From NCBI RefSeq assembly GCF_018499875.1, contig NZ_JAHBAY010000002.1:62001-126000 (forward strand): a DNA stretch of 64,000 bases, in the 5' to 3' direction. Of the stretch, positions 51,562 through 59,815 are shown in pieces. Position numbers and translations under genes: made by a program. Below the pieces are notes generated by a model. It had not been told where the DNA came from. It saw only the letters and a program-made list of their open reading frames with translations, and ran no database searches. How positions within the stretch are numbered: position 1 is the stretch's first letter; each line of letters opens with the position of its first letter. The stretch comes from Kineosporia corallincola (GTDB lineage Bacteria > Actinomycetota > Actinomycetes > Actinomycetales > Kineosporiaceae).

Positions 51562-53127
51562 TCAGGCGGCGGACTGCTTGTGCTGGGCGATCCGGAAGAC
51601 CACGAACTCGGCCGGTTTGACCGGGGCCAGACCGACTTCCACGATCAGCCGCCCGGCGTCCACACTCTCGGGCGGGTTGGTCTCCTCGTCGCACTTCACG
51701 TAGAACGCCTGGTCGGGGGTGGAGCCGACGAGGGCGCCGTCGGTCCACAGCCCACGCAGGAACGCATTCAGGGTGCGCTTGACGCCCTCCCACAGGGGAA
51801 CGTCGTTCGGCTCGAACACCGCCCACTGGGTGCCGTCGAGGATGGTCTTCTCGGCCATGTTGAACAGCCGGCGGACGTTGATGTACTGCCAGTCGGTGTC
51901 GCTGGTCAGGGTGCGCGCGCCCCACACCCGGATGCCACGCACGCCGAACGGCCGGATGCAGTTGATCCCGATCGGGTTCAGCAGCGACTGCTCGTTCTGG
52001 CTGATCGCGCGCTCCACGTCGAGCACGCCGCGCAGGGTGTCGTTGGCCGGGGCCTTCCAGACGCCGCGGGTGGCGTCGGTGCGTGCCCACAGACCGGCGA
52101 CGTGCCCGCTCGGCGGCACCAGCATCTCCTTGTCGGCGCCGCTGCCGACCGGGTTCTCCACCTTCACCCAGGGGTAGTACATGGTGGCGAAAGCGCTGTC
52201 GTACATGGCGGTGTCGCTGCGCCACTCCTTGATCTGCTGCGTGCTCATCCCGGGTGGCGCGTCGAGGATCGCCATCCGGTTCGTGTACTGCTCGCAGTGG
52301 GTGATGAGGGACGTCTGCACGGCCTTCCAGAGGCCGAGGTCGACGGTGCCGTCCTCACCGGTAGCGGCGGTGATCAGGTCGGGCAGCAGCACCATCGTCA
52401 CGTCGTCGGCGATGGCCAGGCCGCCGAGCCCGCGGCGCTCGGTCTCGCTGCCGGCGAACGACCGGCCGGTGACCGGCACCGGTACCGGCTGGGCCTGGAG
52501 CAGTTCGTAGTGCCCGGGGCGCAGCAGCTCCAGCTGGGTGGCCAGGTCGGCGTCGGCACTGACCTCCACCTTCACCTTGACCCGGGTGGAGGTGCCGTTG
52601 ACCTGGGTGCCGGCCTCACCGGCGCCGTCGAGCGTGAGACCCGAATACGACTCGACGGTCTCGCCGCCCTCGTGCACCTCCAGGCGGAACGTGACCGGGC
52701 CGTCCGGCTCGGCCGGTTCCTCCGGGTGCACCGACACGCTGAGCTGCGCGTCCGGCTCCAGCGACTCGATGCTCAGGGGGGCGCCCAGGGCGCGGTCGGC
52801 GGCGGGCAGGGCGATGGACGACGGGGCCCCGGCCGGCGCGGTGTGCGGAACCCGCACGATGTAGGCGAGGTTCCCGCCGTTCTGGAAGTAGGCGTACACC
52901 GACAGCGGCAGCATCGCGCCGGCGATGAACGAGCCGTACAGCGTCTCGAACTGCGTCCAGCTGGTGACCAGCCGCGGGGCCAGGCCCTCGGGGTCCCGCG
53001 GGTCGTCCGTCGGGAAGCGCTCGGTGAAGCCGACGAACGCGGCCACGGCGGTGGGCGCGGCCGACAGTACCTTCTGCGAGGAGGGAACTTCCTCCACGTA
53101 GACACCCGGCGCGGTGTAGGTGGGCAT
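51562..53127 (-). CDS. CIS contractile sheath protein (Cis2-like)
   Basis: 521 residues. The phage-sheath start is TYTAPGVYVEEVPSSQKVL, with AVAAFVGFTERFPTDDPRDP next. The C-terminal domain has LNPIGINCIRPFGVRGIRVW, WQYINVRRLFNMAEKTIL, and ends VEVGLAPVKPAEFVVFRI. There is a single sheath gene, as in Streptomyces CIS, versus three in AFP. It stands 240 bases downstream of the PAAR gene, so it may have its own promoter. Confidence 0.95.
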   Translation of the reverse strand: MPTYTAPGVYVEEVPSSQKVLSAAPTAVAAFVGFTERFPTDDPRDPEGLAPRLVTSWTQFETLYGSFIAGAMLPLSVYAYFQNGGNLAYIVRVPHTAPAGAPSSIALPAADRALGAPLSIESLEPDAQLSVSVHPEEPAEPDGPVTFRLEVHEGGETVESYSGLTLDGAGEAGTQVNGTSTRVKVKVEVSADADLATQLELLRPGHYELLQAQPVPVPVTGRSFAGSETERRGLGGLAIADDVTMVLLPDLITAATGEDGTVDLGLWKAVQTSLITHCEQYTNRMAILDAPPGMSTQQIKEWRSDTAMYDSAFATMYYPWVKVENPVGSGADKEMLVPPSGHVAGLWARTDATRGVWKAPANDTLRGVLDVERAISQNEQSLLNPIGINCIRPFGVRGIRVWGARTLTSDTDWQYINVRRLFNMAEKTILDGTQWAVFEPNDVPLWEGVKRTLNAFLRGLWTDGALVGSTPDQAFYVKCDEETNPPESVDAGRLIVEVGLAPVKPAEFVVFRIAQHKQSAA

Positions 53128-53165
53128 GCTCGGGAACTCCTGGGGGTCGCGGGAACCGGCTGCGC

Positions 53166-53200
53166 GGAGGTGGCCGGGCCCCATCGCCCTGGCCACCTCC
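53166..53200 (-). promoter_or_regulatory. Hairpin in the sheath gene leader
   Basis: Ten-base arms GGAGGTGGCC / GGCCACCTCC with a 15-base loop, ending about 40 bases before the sheath start. It may terminate transcripts from the PAAR gene or shape the sheath mRNA leader. A GGATCC pair lies just upstream. Confidence 0.45.
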
Positions 53201-53367
53201 GTGGATCCGTCCTCAGGATCCGGCCGCCTCGGACTGATCCGGATCCCTCTGCACCGGTAGGTGGCAGGATCCCCGAAACGGAGCAACCGAGACTGCTTTC
53301 GGTGGGCAGCCGGACCAGCTTGAGCACCAGGGACGATCGGGGACGAGGACAGTTGCCTGTCCGGCGG

Positions 53368-53760
53368 TCAGCTGACCTGGCTACGCAGGGTGCCGGGCAG
53401 CCGCACGGCGATCACCCCGGCGAACGCGCACAGGCAGGTGCTCCCGGACCCCAGCAGCGGCAGGCCGCCGGCCACGGTGCGGGCGACCGGGCTGATCCAC
53501 GGGCCGGTGGGGACCGGCAGGCACGGCATCGGGGTGAGCACACCCAGCGCCGCCGTGGTGGCCGCCGCCACGGCCGGGTTGAGCAGGCTGCGGCACAGCC
53601 CGAACGGCTTGATGTTGACGCCCGGCACGACGTCGGTGATGCGCGCGGCGGGCTGGCCCTCGATCGTCACCCGGCTCAGCGGCAGCACCCCCAGGGCCGA
53701 GGGGACGGTGCCCATCGAGCACTGGAGCAGAGCACCGTTGACCACCGGCAGCGGGCTCAC
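53368..53760 (-). CDS. PAAR-like DUF4280 CIS tip protein (Cis10-like)
   Basis: 130 residues from a GTG overlapping the lipoprotein stop. The DUF4280 pattern is clear: VVNGALLQCSMGTVPSALGV, ITDVVPGVNIKPFGLCRSLL, GVLTPMPCLPVPTGPW, and a late STCLCAFAGVI. Conserved cysteines may bind a metal at the cone tip. PAAR-like proteins cap the spike. Its location upstream of the sheath and coupled to a lipoprotein is unusual. Confidence 0.85.
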   Translation of the reverse strand: MSPLPVVNGALLQCSMGTVPSALGVLPLSRVTIEGQPAARITDVVPGVNIKPFGLCRSLLNPAVAAATTAALGVLTPMPCLPVPTGPWISPVARTVAGGLPLLGSGSTCLCAFAGVIAVRLPGTLRSQVS

Positions 53761-54494
53761 CGGGACGCCGGCCGGCTCGGGGACGGGTCGGCTGACGGTG
53801 TGGTGATCGGGCTGTTGGTCGGGCTGGTGGTCGGCCCGGCAGTCGGGGTGGCGGTCAGGCTGGTGGACCGGCTCGGGCCGGTGGTGACGGGTGGGGCGTC
53901 CCGGACCGGTCCGGTGAGCCGGTCCGTCGGATTCGCGCCGGGGGTGCGCAGTTTCAGGACGCGGGAGCGGACCAGGCAGACGGCCGCCCGCTCGGGTGCC
54001 GGTGGCTGATCGATCAGGCGGCCGGCCAGGCCGAGCTCCAGCCTGGTTCTCCCCGCCTCGGTCCACGACTCGACGGATGGGTAGAGATAGCTCAGGGCAT
54101 ACCTTTTCGAGGGCATGTCGGCGTCCGACCTGATGTCGGCGGCGCCCAGATACGTCCGGAACCGCTGGGCGCAGTCCTCGCGGGCTGCGGCCTGCACGAG
54201 CTTCTCCCGGGGGTACTCCTGGTCCGAGATGCCGTTGGCGGGCGTCTTCTCGCCGCCCCGTTGCTCCCCGGGATAGGGGACCTTGGCGTACACCTGGAGA
54301 TCGTGAGGCTCGCCGCAGTCCACGAGAACGACCTCGCTGACCGCCTCGAGCTCGCGGTCGCGAGAGACGTTGAAGCAGTCGTTCACCTTCAGCTCGGTGA
54401 CCCAGACCTGGTGCGGCAGGGCATCGGAGGAGCACGCCGACAGGGCGACGGTGGTCAGGGCCATGACTGCCACCAGCCCGGCACGCCCACTCAC
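53757..54494 (-). CDS. Lipoprotein with septum-formation-like domain
   Basis: 245 residues. The lipoprotein signal ends in a lipobox LSAC (C21), followed by VNDCFNVSRD and VVLVDCGEPHDLQVYAKV, typical of the septum-formation family, and a Thr/Pro-rich tail. The GTG is chosen because GGGGGAG lies six bases before it; an ATG six bases upstream is an alternative. It overlaps the PAAR gene, so the two are co-translated. It is probably exposed outside the membrane; a role in particle docking is speculative. Confidence 0.72.
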   Translation of the reverse strand: MSGRAGLVAVMALTTVALSACSSDALPHQVWVTELKVNDCFNVSRDRELEAVSEVVLVDCGEPHDLQVYAKVPYPGEQRGGEKTPANGISDQEYPREKLVQAAAREDCAQRFRTYLGAADIRSDADMPSKRYALSYLYPSVESWTEAGRTRLELGLAGRLIDQPPAPERAAVCLVRSRVLKLRTPGANPTDRLTGPVRDAPPVTTGPSRSTSLTATPTAGPTTSPTNSPITTPSADPSPSRPASR

Positions 54495-54728
54495 GCCCAT
54501 CTCCCCCGTACGGCAACACTTTCCCACCCGGTCGCCGAAACTAGCAGGTCAGTGGGTCACGCCGGGCTCTCACACGCCGGAGGCCCGTCGCCCGGGCCGT
54601 CGCGCCCGCCACCCGGCGGCCGTGAGCGCGCGCCCAGCCGTGTCGCACACCGCCGCCCCGTCGTCCTGAGCCCGGACCGACCGACCCCGGCGCCGGTCGC
54701 CCACCCGGTCACCGGGAGGACCCGCGAT

Positions 54729-55673
54729 CTAGCGCTCGTTGCCCGCCCGCAGCCAGGCCACGTAGTCGGCGGCGGCGCTCGCCGTGTCGAAACGCGGCTC
54801 GAATCCGGTGTCCTGGCGCAGGCGGGTGATGTCGAGCCAGTTCGCCGGGCCGTTGCCGGCCACCGGCAGGTCGTGGCCGAAGCCGGGTTCGACGGTGCCG
54901 AGCGCGGTGATCACGTCGGCGTTGCTGGTGGAGCGGCCGGAGGCCACGTTGTAGGTGGTGTGGTTCAGCTCGTCGGCCAGCTGGAGCAGGGCGAGCGCGC
55001 GGCCGGTGTCCTTGACGTAGAGCAGGTCGAGGGCGTCGTCGGCGTGGGCCGGGTGGAGCATCCCGGACAGGTCCGGCGTGCTGCGCCGGGCCGCGGCCAG
55101 GGCGAGCGAGGGGGCGGCGAAGAACGGGTCGGGCTGGTGGCCGCCCGGGCCCCAGGTGCCGGAGATGCGGGCGCTGACGAGTTCCAGGTCGGTGACGCCG
55201 GACAGGTGACCGGCGAGCAGTTCGGTGATCTTCTTGAACGTCGGGATCGGGTGCGAGGGGGCCAGCGACAACGGCATGTCCTCGCGCAGGGCGCCCTCGT
55301 GGCCCAGGTCGTAGACACCGATGGTGCTGGCGGTCACGATGCGGCGCACGCCCCAGGTGCGGGCGGCGCGGGCGATGTTGAGGAACGCCTCGACGGAGCG
55401 GCCGGAGGCGTCGACCGGGTCGTCACCGGTGTCGCCCCAGGGCAGGGCGACGGCGAGGTGGACGATGCCGGTGATCGGGTACTTCTCGCCGGCGGCCAGC
55501 AGGGTGCTCAGGTCGGCGACGTCGCCCTGCGCGGTGTGCACGGGCAGGCCGGCCAGGTGCGGCGGCACCTCGGGGGAGCGGCGCTGGAGCAGCACGCACT
55601 CCTGGCCCGCCTCGGCCAGGGCGCGGGTGGTGTGGGAGCCGATGAAGCCGGCCCCGCCGGTGATCAGGATCAT
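54729..55673 (-). CDS. NAD-dependent epimerase/dehydratase (extended SDR)
   Basis: 314 residues. The Rossmann start is ILITGGAGFIGSHTTRAL. The active site appears as TASTIGVYDLG with the catalytic lysine position in FKKITE; the usual YxxxK tyrosine is replaced near THPIPTFKK-type residues, so catalysis may be altered. It is divergent from a MarR regulator across a perfect palindrome. Substrate unknown. Confidence 0.82.
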   Translation of the reverse strand: MILITGGAGFIGSHTTRALAEAGQECVLLQRRSPEVPPHLAGLPVHTAQGDVADLSTLLAAGEKYPITGIVHLAVALPWGDTGDDPVDASGRSVEAFLNIARAARTWGVRRIVTASTIGVYDLGHEGALREDMPLSLAPSHPIPTFKKITELLAGHLSGVTDLELVSARISGTWGPGGHQPDPFFAAPSLALAAARRSTPDLSGMLHPAHADDALDLLYVKDTGRALALLQLADELNHTTYNVASGRSTSNADVITALGTVEPGFGHDLPVAGNGPANWLDITRLRQDTGFEPRFDTASAAADYVAWLRAGNER

Positions 55674-55696
55674 GACAGCAACCTCTCGTCCGAGTG

Positions 55697-55723
55697 CTGA
55701 TCGTCAGCACTGCTGACGATCAG
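55697..55723. promoter_or_regulatory. Perfect 27-bp palindrome, MarR operator
   Basis: Perfect 13-base arms, CTGATCGTCAGCA and its complement, around a single C. It lies in the 70-base gap between the divergent epimerase and MarR genes, 20 bases before the MarR start. Size and symmetry fit a MarR dimer site controlling both genes. Confidence 0.8.
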
Positions 55724-55743
55724 GCTAGGCGTAGACTTGCCGC

Positions 55744-56169
55744 ATGTCCACCGAGCCCGCCCCGCACGACGTCCTGGCGTATCTGCTGAAGCACGCCACG
55801 CTGAGGCTCGCGACCCTGGTCGACGATGCGCTGCTGCCGCTCGGGGTGGACGGCAAGGAGTTCGGGGTGCTGCGGGTGCTGGCCCACCGCGAGCCGACGT
55901 CGCAGTTGCAGGTGGCGCAGACCCTGGGCGTCGACCGCACCACGATGGTGGCGCTGCTCGACGGGCTGGAGCGCAAGGGCATCGTGGGCCGCCGTCCCGA
56001 CCCGGCCGACCGGCGCCGCAACGTGGTGCAGCTGACCGGGCAGGGCGAGCGCACCTTCGCCGAGGCGCAGGCTGTCTACCAGAAGGCCGAGACGGATTTC
56101 CTCGCCGGGATCAGTCCGCGGGCGGGGGAGCAGTTGCGCCGCACGCTGCGCACCCTGCTGGAGGACTGA
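55744..56169 (+). CDS. MarR family transcriptional regulator
   Basis: 141 residues with the winged helix: SQLQVAQTLGVDRTTMVALL, DGLERKGIVGRRPDPADRR, RNVVQLTGQGE. Probably represses itself and the divergent epimerase through the palindrome in between. Inducer unknown. Confidence 0.92.
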   Translation: MSTEPAPHDVLAYLLKHATLRLATLVDDALLPLGVDGKEFGVLRVLAHREPTSQLQVAQTLGVDRTTMVALLDGLERKGIVGRRPDPADRRRNVVQLTGQGERTFAEAQAVYQKAETDFLAGISPRAGEQLRRTLRTLLED

Positions 56170-56450
56170 GACGCGCCGCGTTCCATTTCCTCGTAAGATC
56201 CTCTGCCGTGCAACGGTTTTCGGGAGTGGGATAAATGGCTGGCGGCACCCGTGGTCCCGTGCCATTCTCGTGCCCGTACCCACCGGCCGGATGTTCGAGA
56301 GGGGTCCCGATGCACGGCTGTTCGTCCTGGAGTCGCTCCAGTCCGTCGTGTGCGGAGTGCCGTCCGATGGCTTTCTCGTCGTCCTGATCCGGGTCGGGAC
56401 GACGAGATACCGCCTCCGGAAAACGTTCCGAGGGAGGCGTTCTCGTATCG

Positions 56451-56538
56451 GGAGAGTTGGCCGAGCGGTCGAAGGCAGCGGGTTGCTAACCCGTACGGGT
56501 CCCCAGGGCTCGCGCAGGTTCGAATCCTGCACTCTCCG
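56451..56538 (+). tRNA. tRNA-Ser (anticodon GCT)
   Basis: 88 bases. The acceptor stem GGAGAGT pairs with ACTCTCC. Anticodon GCT is at 56485-56487 within the loop TTGCTAA. A long variable arm, as in serine tRNAs, is followed by the T loop GGTTCGAATCC. CCA is not encoded. The DNA after it holds decayed gene fragments. Confidence 0.95.
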
Positions 56539-56617
56539 CGCACTGTTCGATCGGTCGCACCGGGCGCGTGGTTGATCCCGACGGCGGTTGCCTCGTCCAT
56601 TGGGTAGGGCGAACGGT

Positions 56618-56735
56618 GTGACCCGATCCCCGGTCGATGTCGTGCTCGTGCTGCCGGGCGGCGGATACCGCGTCCATGCCCCGCACGAGGCGGAACCGAT
56701 CGTCGAGTGGCTCGGTACACAGGGCTGGCGCCAGC
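56618..56735 (+). pseudogene. Fragment of an acetyl-xylan esterase-like alpha/beta hydrolase (5' end)
   Basis: About 37 codons from a GTG encode the start of an alpha/beta hydrolase: VVLVLPGGGYRVHAPHEAEP, then IVEWLGTQGW, typical of the acetyl-xylan esterase group. The similarity then stops, and a different frame continues as a LacI fragment, so a deletion joined the two. Confidence 0.6.
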
Positions 56736-56736
56736 C

Positions 56737-57138
56737 GCGCGGTGCGGGAGGTCTCCGGTGCGAGCCTCACGGTGCCGCGCGCCGACGACCGCAGTATGAA
56801 CGCGGGTTTCGCGGCCGGCGTCGAGATGGCCTCGCGGCGCGACCGGCTCCCCGACGGGGTTTTCGCGGTCAACGAGATGGTCGGCCTGGGGGTCGTGCGG
56901 GGGCTCACCTCGTTCGGTATCGACGTTCCCCGCGACGTGGCCGTGATCGGCTTCGACGGCGACGAGATCGCCGCCGTCTCGGCGATCCCGCTCTCCACGA
57001 TCAGCGCCCCGGGCGAGGCGATCGGCGAGACCGCGTACGACCTGCTTTTGTCGGAGCTCGGCGAACCCGTGCTCACTTTCGGCTCGCGCCAGCAGATCGT
57101 CGACCCCGAGCTGGTCGTTCGCGCCTCCACCGTCGAAG
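56737..57138 (+). pseudogene. Fragment of a LacI family regulator (3' end)
   Basis: Encodes the last third of a LacI repressor sensor domain: NAGFAAGVEMASRRDRLPDG, VFAVNEMVGLGVVRGLTSFG, VAVIGFDGDEIAAVSAIPLS, and the terminal QQIVDPELVVRAST. The DNA-binding half is absent. The frame runs on for about 110 codons without a stop. With the esterase and alpha-galactosidase remnants it suggests a lost sugar-utilisation locus. Confidence 0.7.
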
Positions 57139-57399
57139 ACGCTGGAGGAACAACCACTCTCGATCCGCCCCGCCCGCTCGGGCCCCTGGACGCCGGGCGC
57201 CCGAACCCCTGGCGGAGACGGCGTCCTGACATCCTCCGGTCCGGAAGGGCCGGGATTCCAACGACGTACGCGACTGTGGGGGAGGCGTTCTTGTCGAGGT
57301 TCGCGCTGGGTCGACCGGGCCGGTTCCGCCCTGTCCGCACACGCCGTCCCCGCATGTCCTGCGGCGGAGCGCCCCTGTCGATCGTCAAGGAGGACATCC

Positions 57400-57510
57400 A
57401 TGGCCGGGAACGACCGGACCGACGCGGTGGTCGGGGAGCGAGCCCTTGCTCTCGGCGCTGAGGCACCCAGAGAAGCTGAGGCACCCAGAGGAAGGGTGGC
57501 CACCCGATGA
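57400..57510 (+). CDS. 36-residue ORF with an internal duplication
   Basis: A strong AAGGAGG precedes the ATG. The peptide begins MAGNDRTDAVVGERALALG and contains EAPRE/EAPRG from an exact 15-base repeat within an 18-base tandem unit. Its stop overlaps the next ATG (ATGA). It may be the stump of a larger gene in the decayed sugar locus. Confidence 0.35.
   Translation: MAGNDRTDAVVGERALALGAEAPREAEAPRGRVATR
57457..57492. repeat. Tandem duplication of an 18-bp unit
   Basis: GCTGAGGCACCCAGAGAA is followed directly by GCTGAGGCACCCAGAGGA, one mismatch. It lies in the short ORF upstream of the alpha-galactosidase fragment. Confidence 0.8.
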
Positions 57511-58013
57511 GTGCGCCCGCCGAGGTGGTCCTGAGCCGGGGCGCGCTGCGGGCGGTGCTCGGCGCATCGGGTCAGGCACCCGTCGAGCTGCGTTCGCTCA
57601 CGGTCCACGGCGCCGAGGCGGTACGCCCGCATCCGCTCGTCGAGGTGCTCACGGCGTCCGAACGTCATGAGCGCATGACGCTCGGGTACCGGGGGGCGAC
57701 GGTCGGCGCGCGACTGCACCCGACCGGTGAGACCGCGGTGGAGAAGGCCGGCGCGGCGGCCGTCGTGACCCAGATCGACCAGTTCACGGATCTTTCGGTG
57801 CGCACGCGCCTGGTCCTCGACGACGGCGGCCTCCGCGTGCGCCACGAGCTGCGCAACGACGGGACCGAGGACGTCGTCGTCTTCGCCGCCCCCACGCTCT
57901 CCGTGCGCACGGCCGCCGAATGGCGTACCCGCGCGGCCGGCGCTCATGCGGTGGTCACGGTGCCGGCGGGACCGGCCGCTGCGGTCTTCCGCAGCGAGAG
58001 GGCCACCTCGTGA
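57507..58013 (+). pseudogene. Truncated GH36 alpha-galactosidase (N-terminal domain only)
   Basis: 168 residues resemble the N-terminal beta-supersandwich of GH36 alpha-galactosidases (PLVEVLTASERHERMTLGYR, IDQFTDLSVRTRLVLDDGG, VRHELRNDGTEDVVVFAAPT). The catalytic barrel, several hundred residues, is missing, so the product cannot be a glycosidase. GAGGAAGG precedes the ATG, so the fragment may still be expressed. Confidence 0.6.
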
Positions 58014-58038
58014 GCGCGGGGCTCGCCACCGGCCCAGC

Positions 58039-58389
58039 TCAGTTGTGGACCCAGTACGAGGACGCGGCGTCGACCCGCAGCGGGGTTCCGTAGCCGTCGT
58101 TCGAGAACGAGATCGCGATCGTCGAGTACCGGTCGTAGGGGGCGCAGGCGGTGAAAGTCCTGACCTCACTGCGGTATCCGTCGTACTCGCCCCAGGACAG
58201 CACGCGCCCCTTGCCGCCCACCACCTTGCCGACCTTCTTGAGCGTGTCCCCGGTCCGGAGCTTGTCGTACTCCTTGACCGTCATGCAGCTGGGGTTCTTG
58301 GCGGCCGCGTGGGTGTCGGCGTGGGCGCCGCCCGCGGAACCGACCGTGATCGCGGCGGTGGCGGCAACAGCGAGGACGACATGCTTCAT
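58039..58389 (-). CDS. Small secreted protein, BLIP/SmpA-like
   Basis: 116 residues: a signal peptide (about 1-25, ending GGAHA) and a mature domain of about 90 residues with SCMTVKEYDKLRTGDTLKKV and a second cysteine in FTACAPYDRY. The MTxxEYDxLRxGDT pattern resembles the beta-lactamase-inhibitor-like/SmpA fold. It is exported and probably monomeric. Inhibitor activity is not shown. Confidence 0.7.
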   Translation of the reverse strand: MKHVVLAVAATAAITVGSAGGAHADTHAAAKNPSCMTVKEYDKLRTGDTLKKVGKVVGGKGRVLSWGEYDGYRSEVRTFTACAPYDRYSTIAISFSNDGYGTPLRVDAASSYWVHN

Positions 58390-58539
58390 GTGAGGGCTCC
58401 TGGACCTGCGCCGGCGGATGGTGACTGACTCCGGTCCTTACGGTCGAGGGTGGCCGGTCATGAGGAGCGATCTCGAGCGTTGCGGCGACGTCGTTCCGCG
58501 GCGGCGCCCCGCACACCCCTTTCGCCCGGTGGGAGTGAT

Positions 58540-59511
58540 CTACGGCTGGCCTCGGAAGGTGCGCCGATACTCCCGGGGTGAGACTCCCCGATGCTGAAGG
58601 AACTGCCCGCGCAGGGACGCGCCACTGGCATAGCCCGCGTGGTGGGCGACGTGCTCGACCGGCAGGTCGGTCGTCTCCAGTAGTTCCTCTGCCCGCAGGA
58701 GCCGTTGACTGGTCAGCCAGGCGTGCGGCGACGTCCCGGTGACCTGCTTGAACCGGCGCAGGAAGGTGCGACGGCTGGTCATCGCGCGCGCGGCGAGCTG
58801 GTCCACCGAGGGCCGGTGGCCGAGGTTCGAGCGGGCCCACGCCAGTACCTCCGCGAAGCTGTCCTCGTCGCTGCCGTCCGGAATCGGTGTGTCCAGGTAC
58901 TGAGCCTGACCTCCGGCCCGGTGCGGCGGGGTGACCAGGTCGCGGGCGATGCGGTTGGCCACCGCCGCACCGTGGTGGGTCCGCAGCAGGTGGAGGCTCA
59001 GGTCCATTCCGGCGGTGGCACCGGCCCCGGTGGAGATCTGGCCGTGATCGATGTAGAGCGCATCGCGCCGGACCACGGTCTTGGGGTAGGTGGCGGCCAT
59101 CTCGTCGGCGTACTGCCAGTGGGTGGTCGCGTCAAGGCCGTCGAGCAGGCCGGCGGCGGCCAGCACGAAGGAACCGACGCAGTGGCCGGCCACGATCGCT
59201 CCTCGCTGGTGAGCGGCGTTCAGCGCGTTCAGGACGGGGTCGGTGCGGTCCTCGCGAAAGCCCGTGCCAGGCAGAATCATGATCAGCTCTGCCTCGGTGA
59301 ACGCCTCCAGGCCGTGCTCGACCTGTAGGGCCACGCCCCCCTCGGTCCGCACGACCCCCGGACGCTTGGCGCAGATCGTCAGCTCGAACTCGGGCAGGCC
59401 AGGACGCAGATCAAAGACCCCGGCAGGGGCGAAGACTCCGCTCACCAGACCGATGCTCAGCCCCGTCACACCCTGTGGTGCGTAGGCGGTTATTCGCCGA
59501 AAAGCTGGCAT
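58540..59511 (-). CDS. GlxA family transcriptional regulator (DJ-1/PfpI + AraC)
   Basis: 323 residues. An N-terminal class-I glutamine-amidotransferase/DJ-1-like domain (about 1-190) has the elbow cysteine in IVAGHCVGSFVLAAAGLLDG. The C-terminal AraC double HTH (about 225-320) has MTSRRTFLRRFKQVTGTSPH and VEHVAHHAGYASGASLRGQF. Such regulators control catabolic or stress genes. The target is unknown; the neighbouring plus-strand DNA holds only remnants. Confidence 0.9.
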   Translation of the reverse strand: MPAFRRITAYAPQGVTGLSIGLVSGVFAPAGVFDLRPGLPEFELTICAKRPGVVRTEGGVALQVEHGLEAFTEAELIMILPGTGFREDRTDPVLNALNAAHQRGAIVAGHCVGSFVLAAAGLLDGLDATTHWQYADEMAATYPKTVVRRDALYIDHGQISTGAGATAGMDLSLHLLRTHHGAAVANRIARDLVTPPHRAGGQAQYLDTPIPDGSDEDSFAEVLAWARSNLGHRPSVDQLAARAMTSRRTFLRRFKQVTGTSPHAWLTSQRLLRAEELLETTDLPVEHVAHHAGYASGASLRGQFLQHRGVSPREYRRTFRGQP

Positions 59512-59707
59512 TTCGCCATGATGGCACGAAACTTCCGATGGTTGGCGTTCGCGCCGCTGTATTACGGCGGGGCTGAACGGCAGGCTGTCCTTCTGGCCGC
59601 CCGGGGACGATCGACTGGAGGGGACGTTCGTTCTGGGGCCGGTCAGTACCCCGGTCCCGATGCCGATCTCCACGCAGGTCCCGTTGGCCAGGCGACCCTG
59701 GCGGTGT

Positions 59708-59815
59708 CGGCCGGCCGGTAGCTCCCAGACCGCGCACCTCGAGGTGAACGTCGCTGCCGACGAGATCAAGCTCAGCGAAAAGGACTTCGCCGCCTTGACC
59801 GCCCTGGCCAGTTGA
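59708..59815 (+). pseudogene. 3' fragment of an aldo/keto reductase gene
   Basis: About 35 codons end QTAHLEVNVAADEIKLSEKD, then a short tail and TGA, the typical C-terminus of actinobacterial aldo/keto reductases. No upstream catalytic part is found between here and the GlxA gene. A divergent GlxA-type regulator next to a reductase would be a common pair, so the target gene may have been lost. Confidence 0.55.

Noticed and set aside
27575-54494. Prophage
   Set aside because: No terminase, portal, capsid, lysis or integrase genes; the tail-type genes with AAA+ ATPase and DUF4255 are diagnostic of a contractile injection system.
27575-54494. Type VI secretion system
   Set aside because: No TssJ/L/M, TssK, ClpV or split TssB/C sheath; LysM hub, DUF4255 and single sheath fit the extracellular/Streptomyces-type CIS instead.
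56451-58013. Integrative element with attachment site at tRNA-Ser
   Set aside because: No integrase, relaxase or duplicated tRNA 3' end was seen; only decayed metabolic genes.
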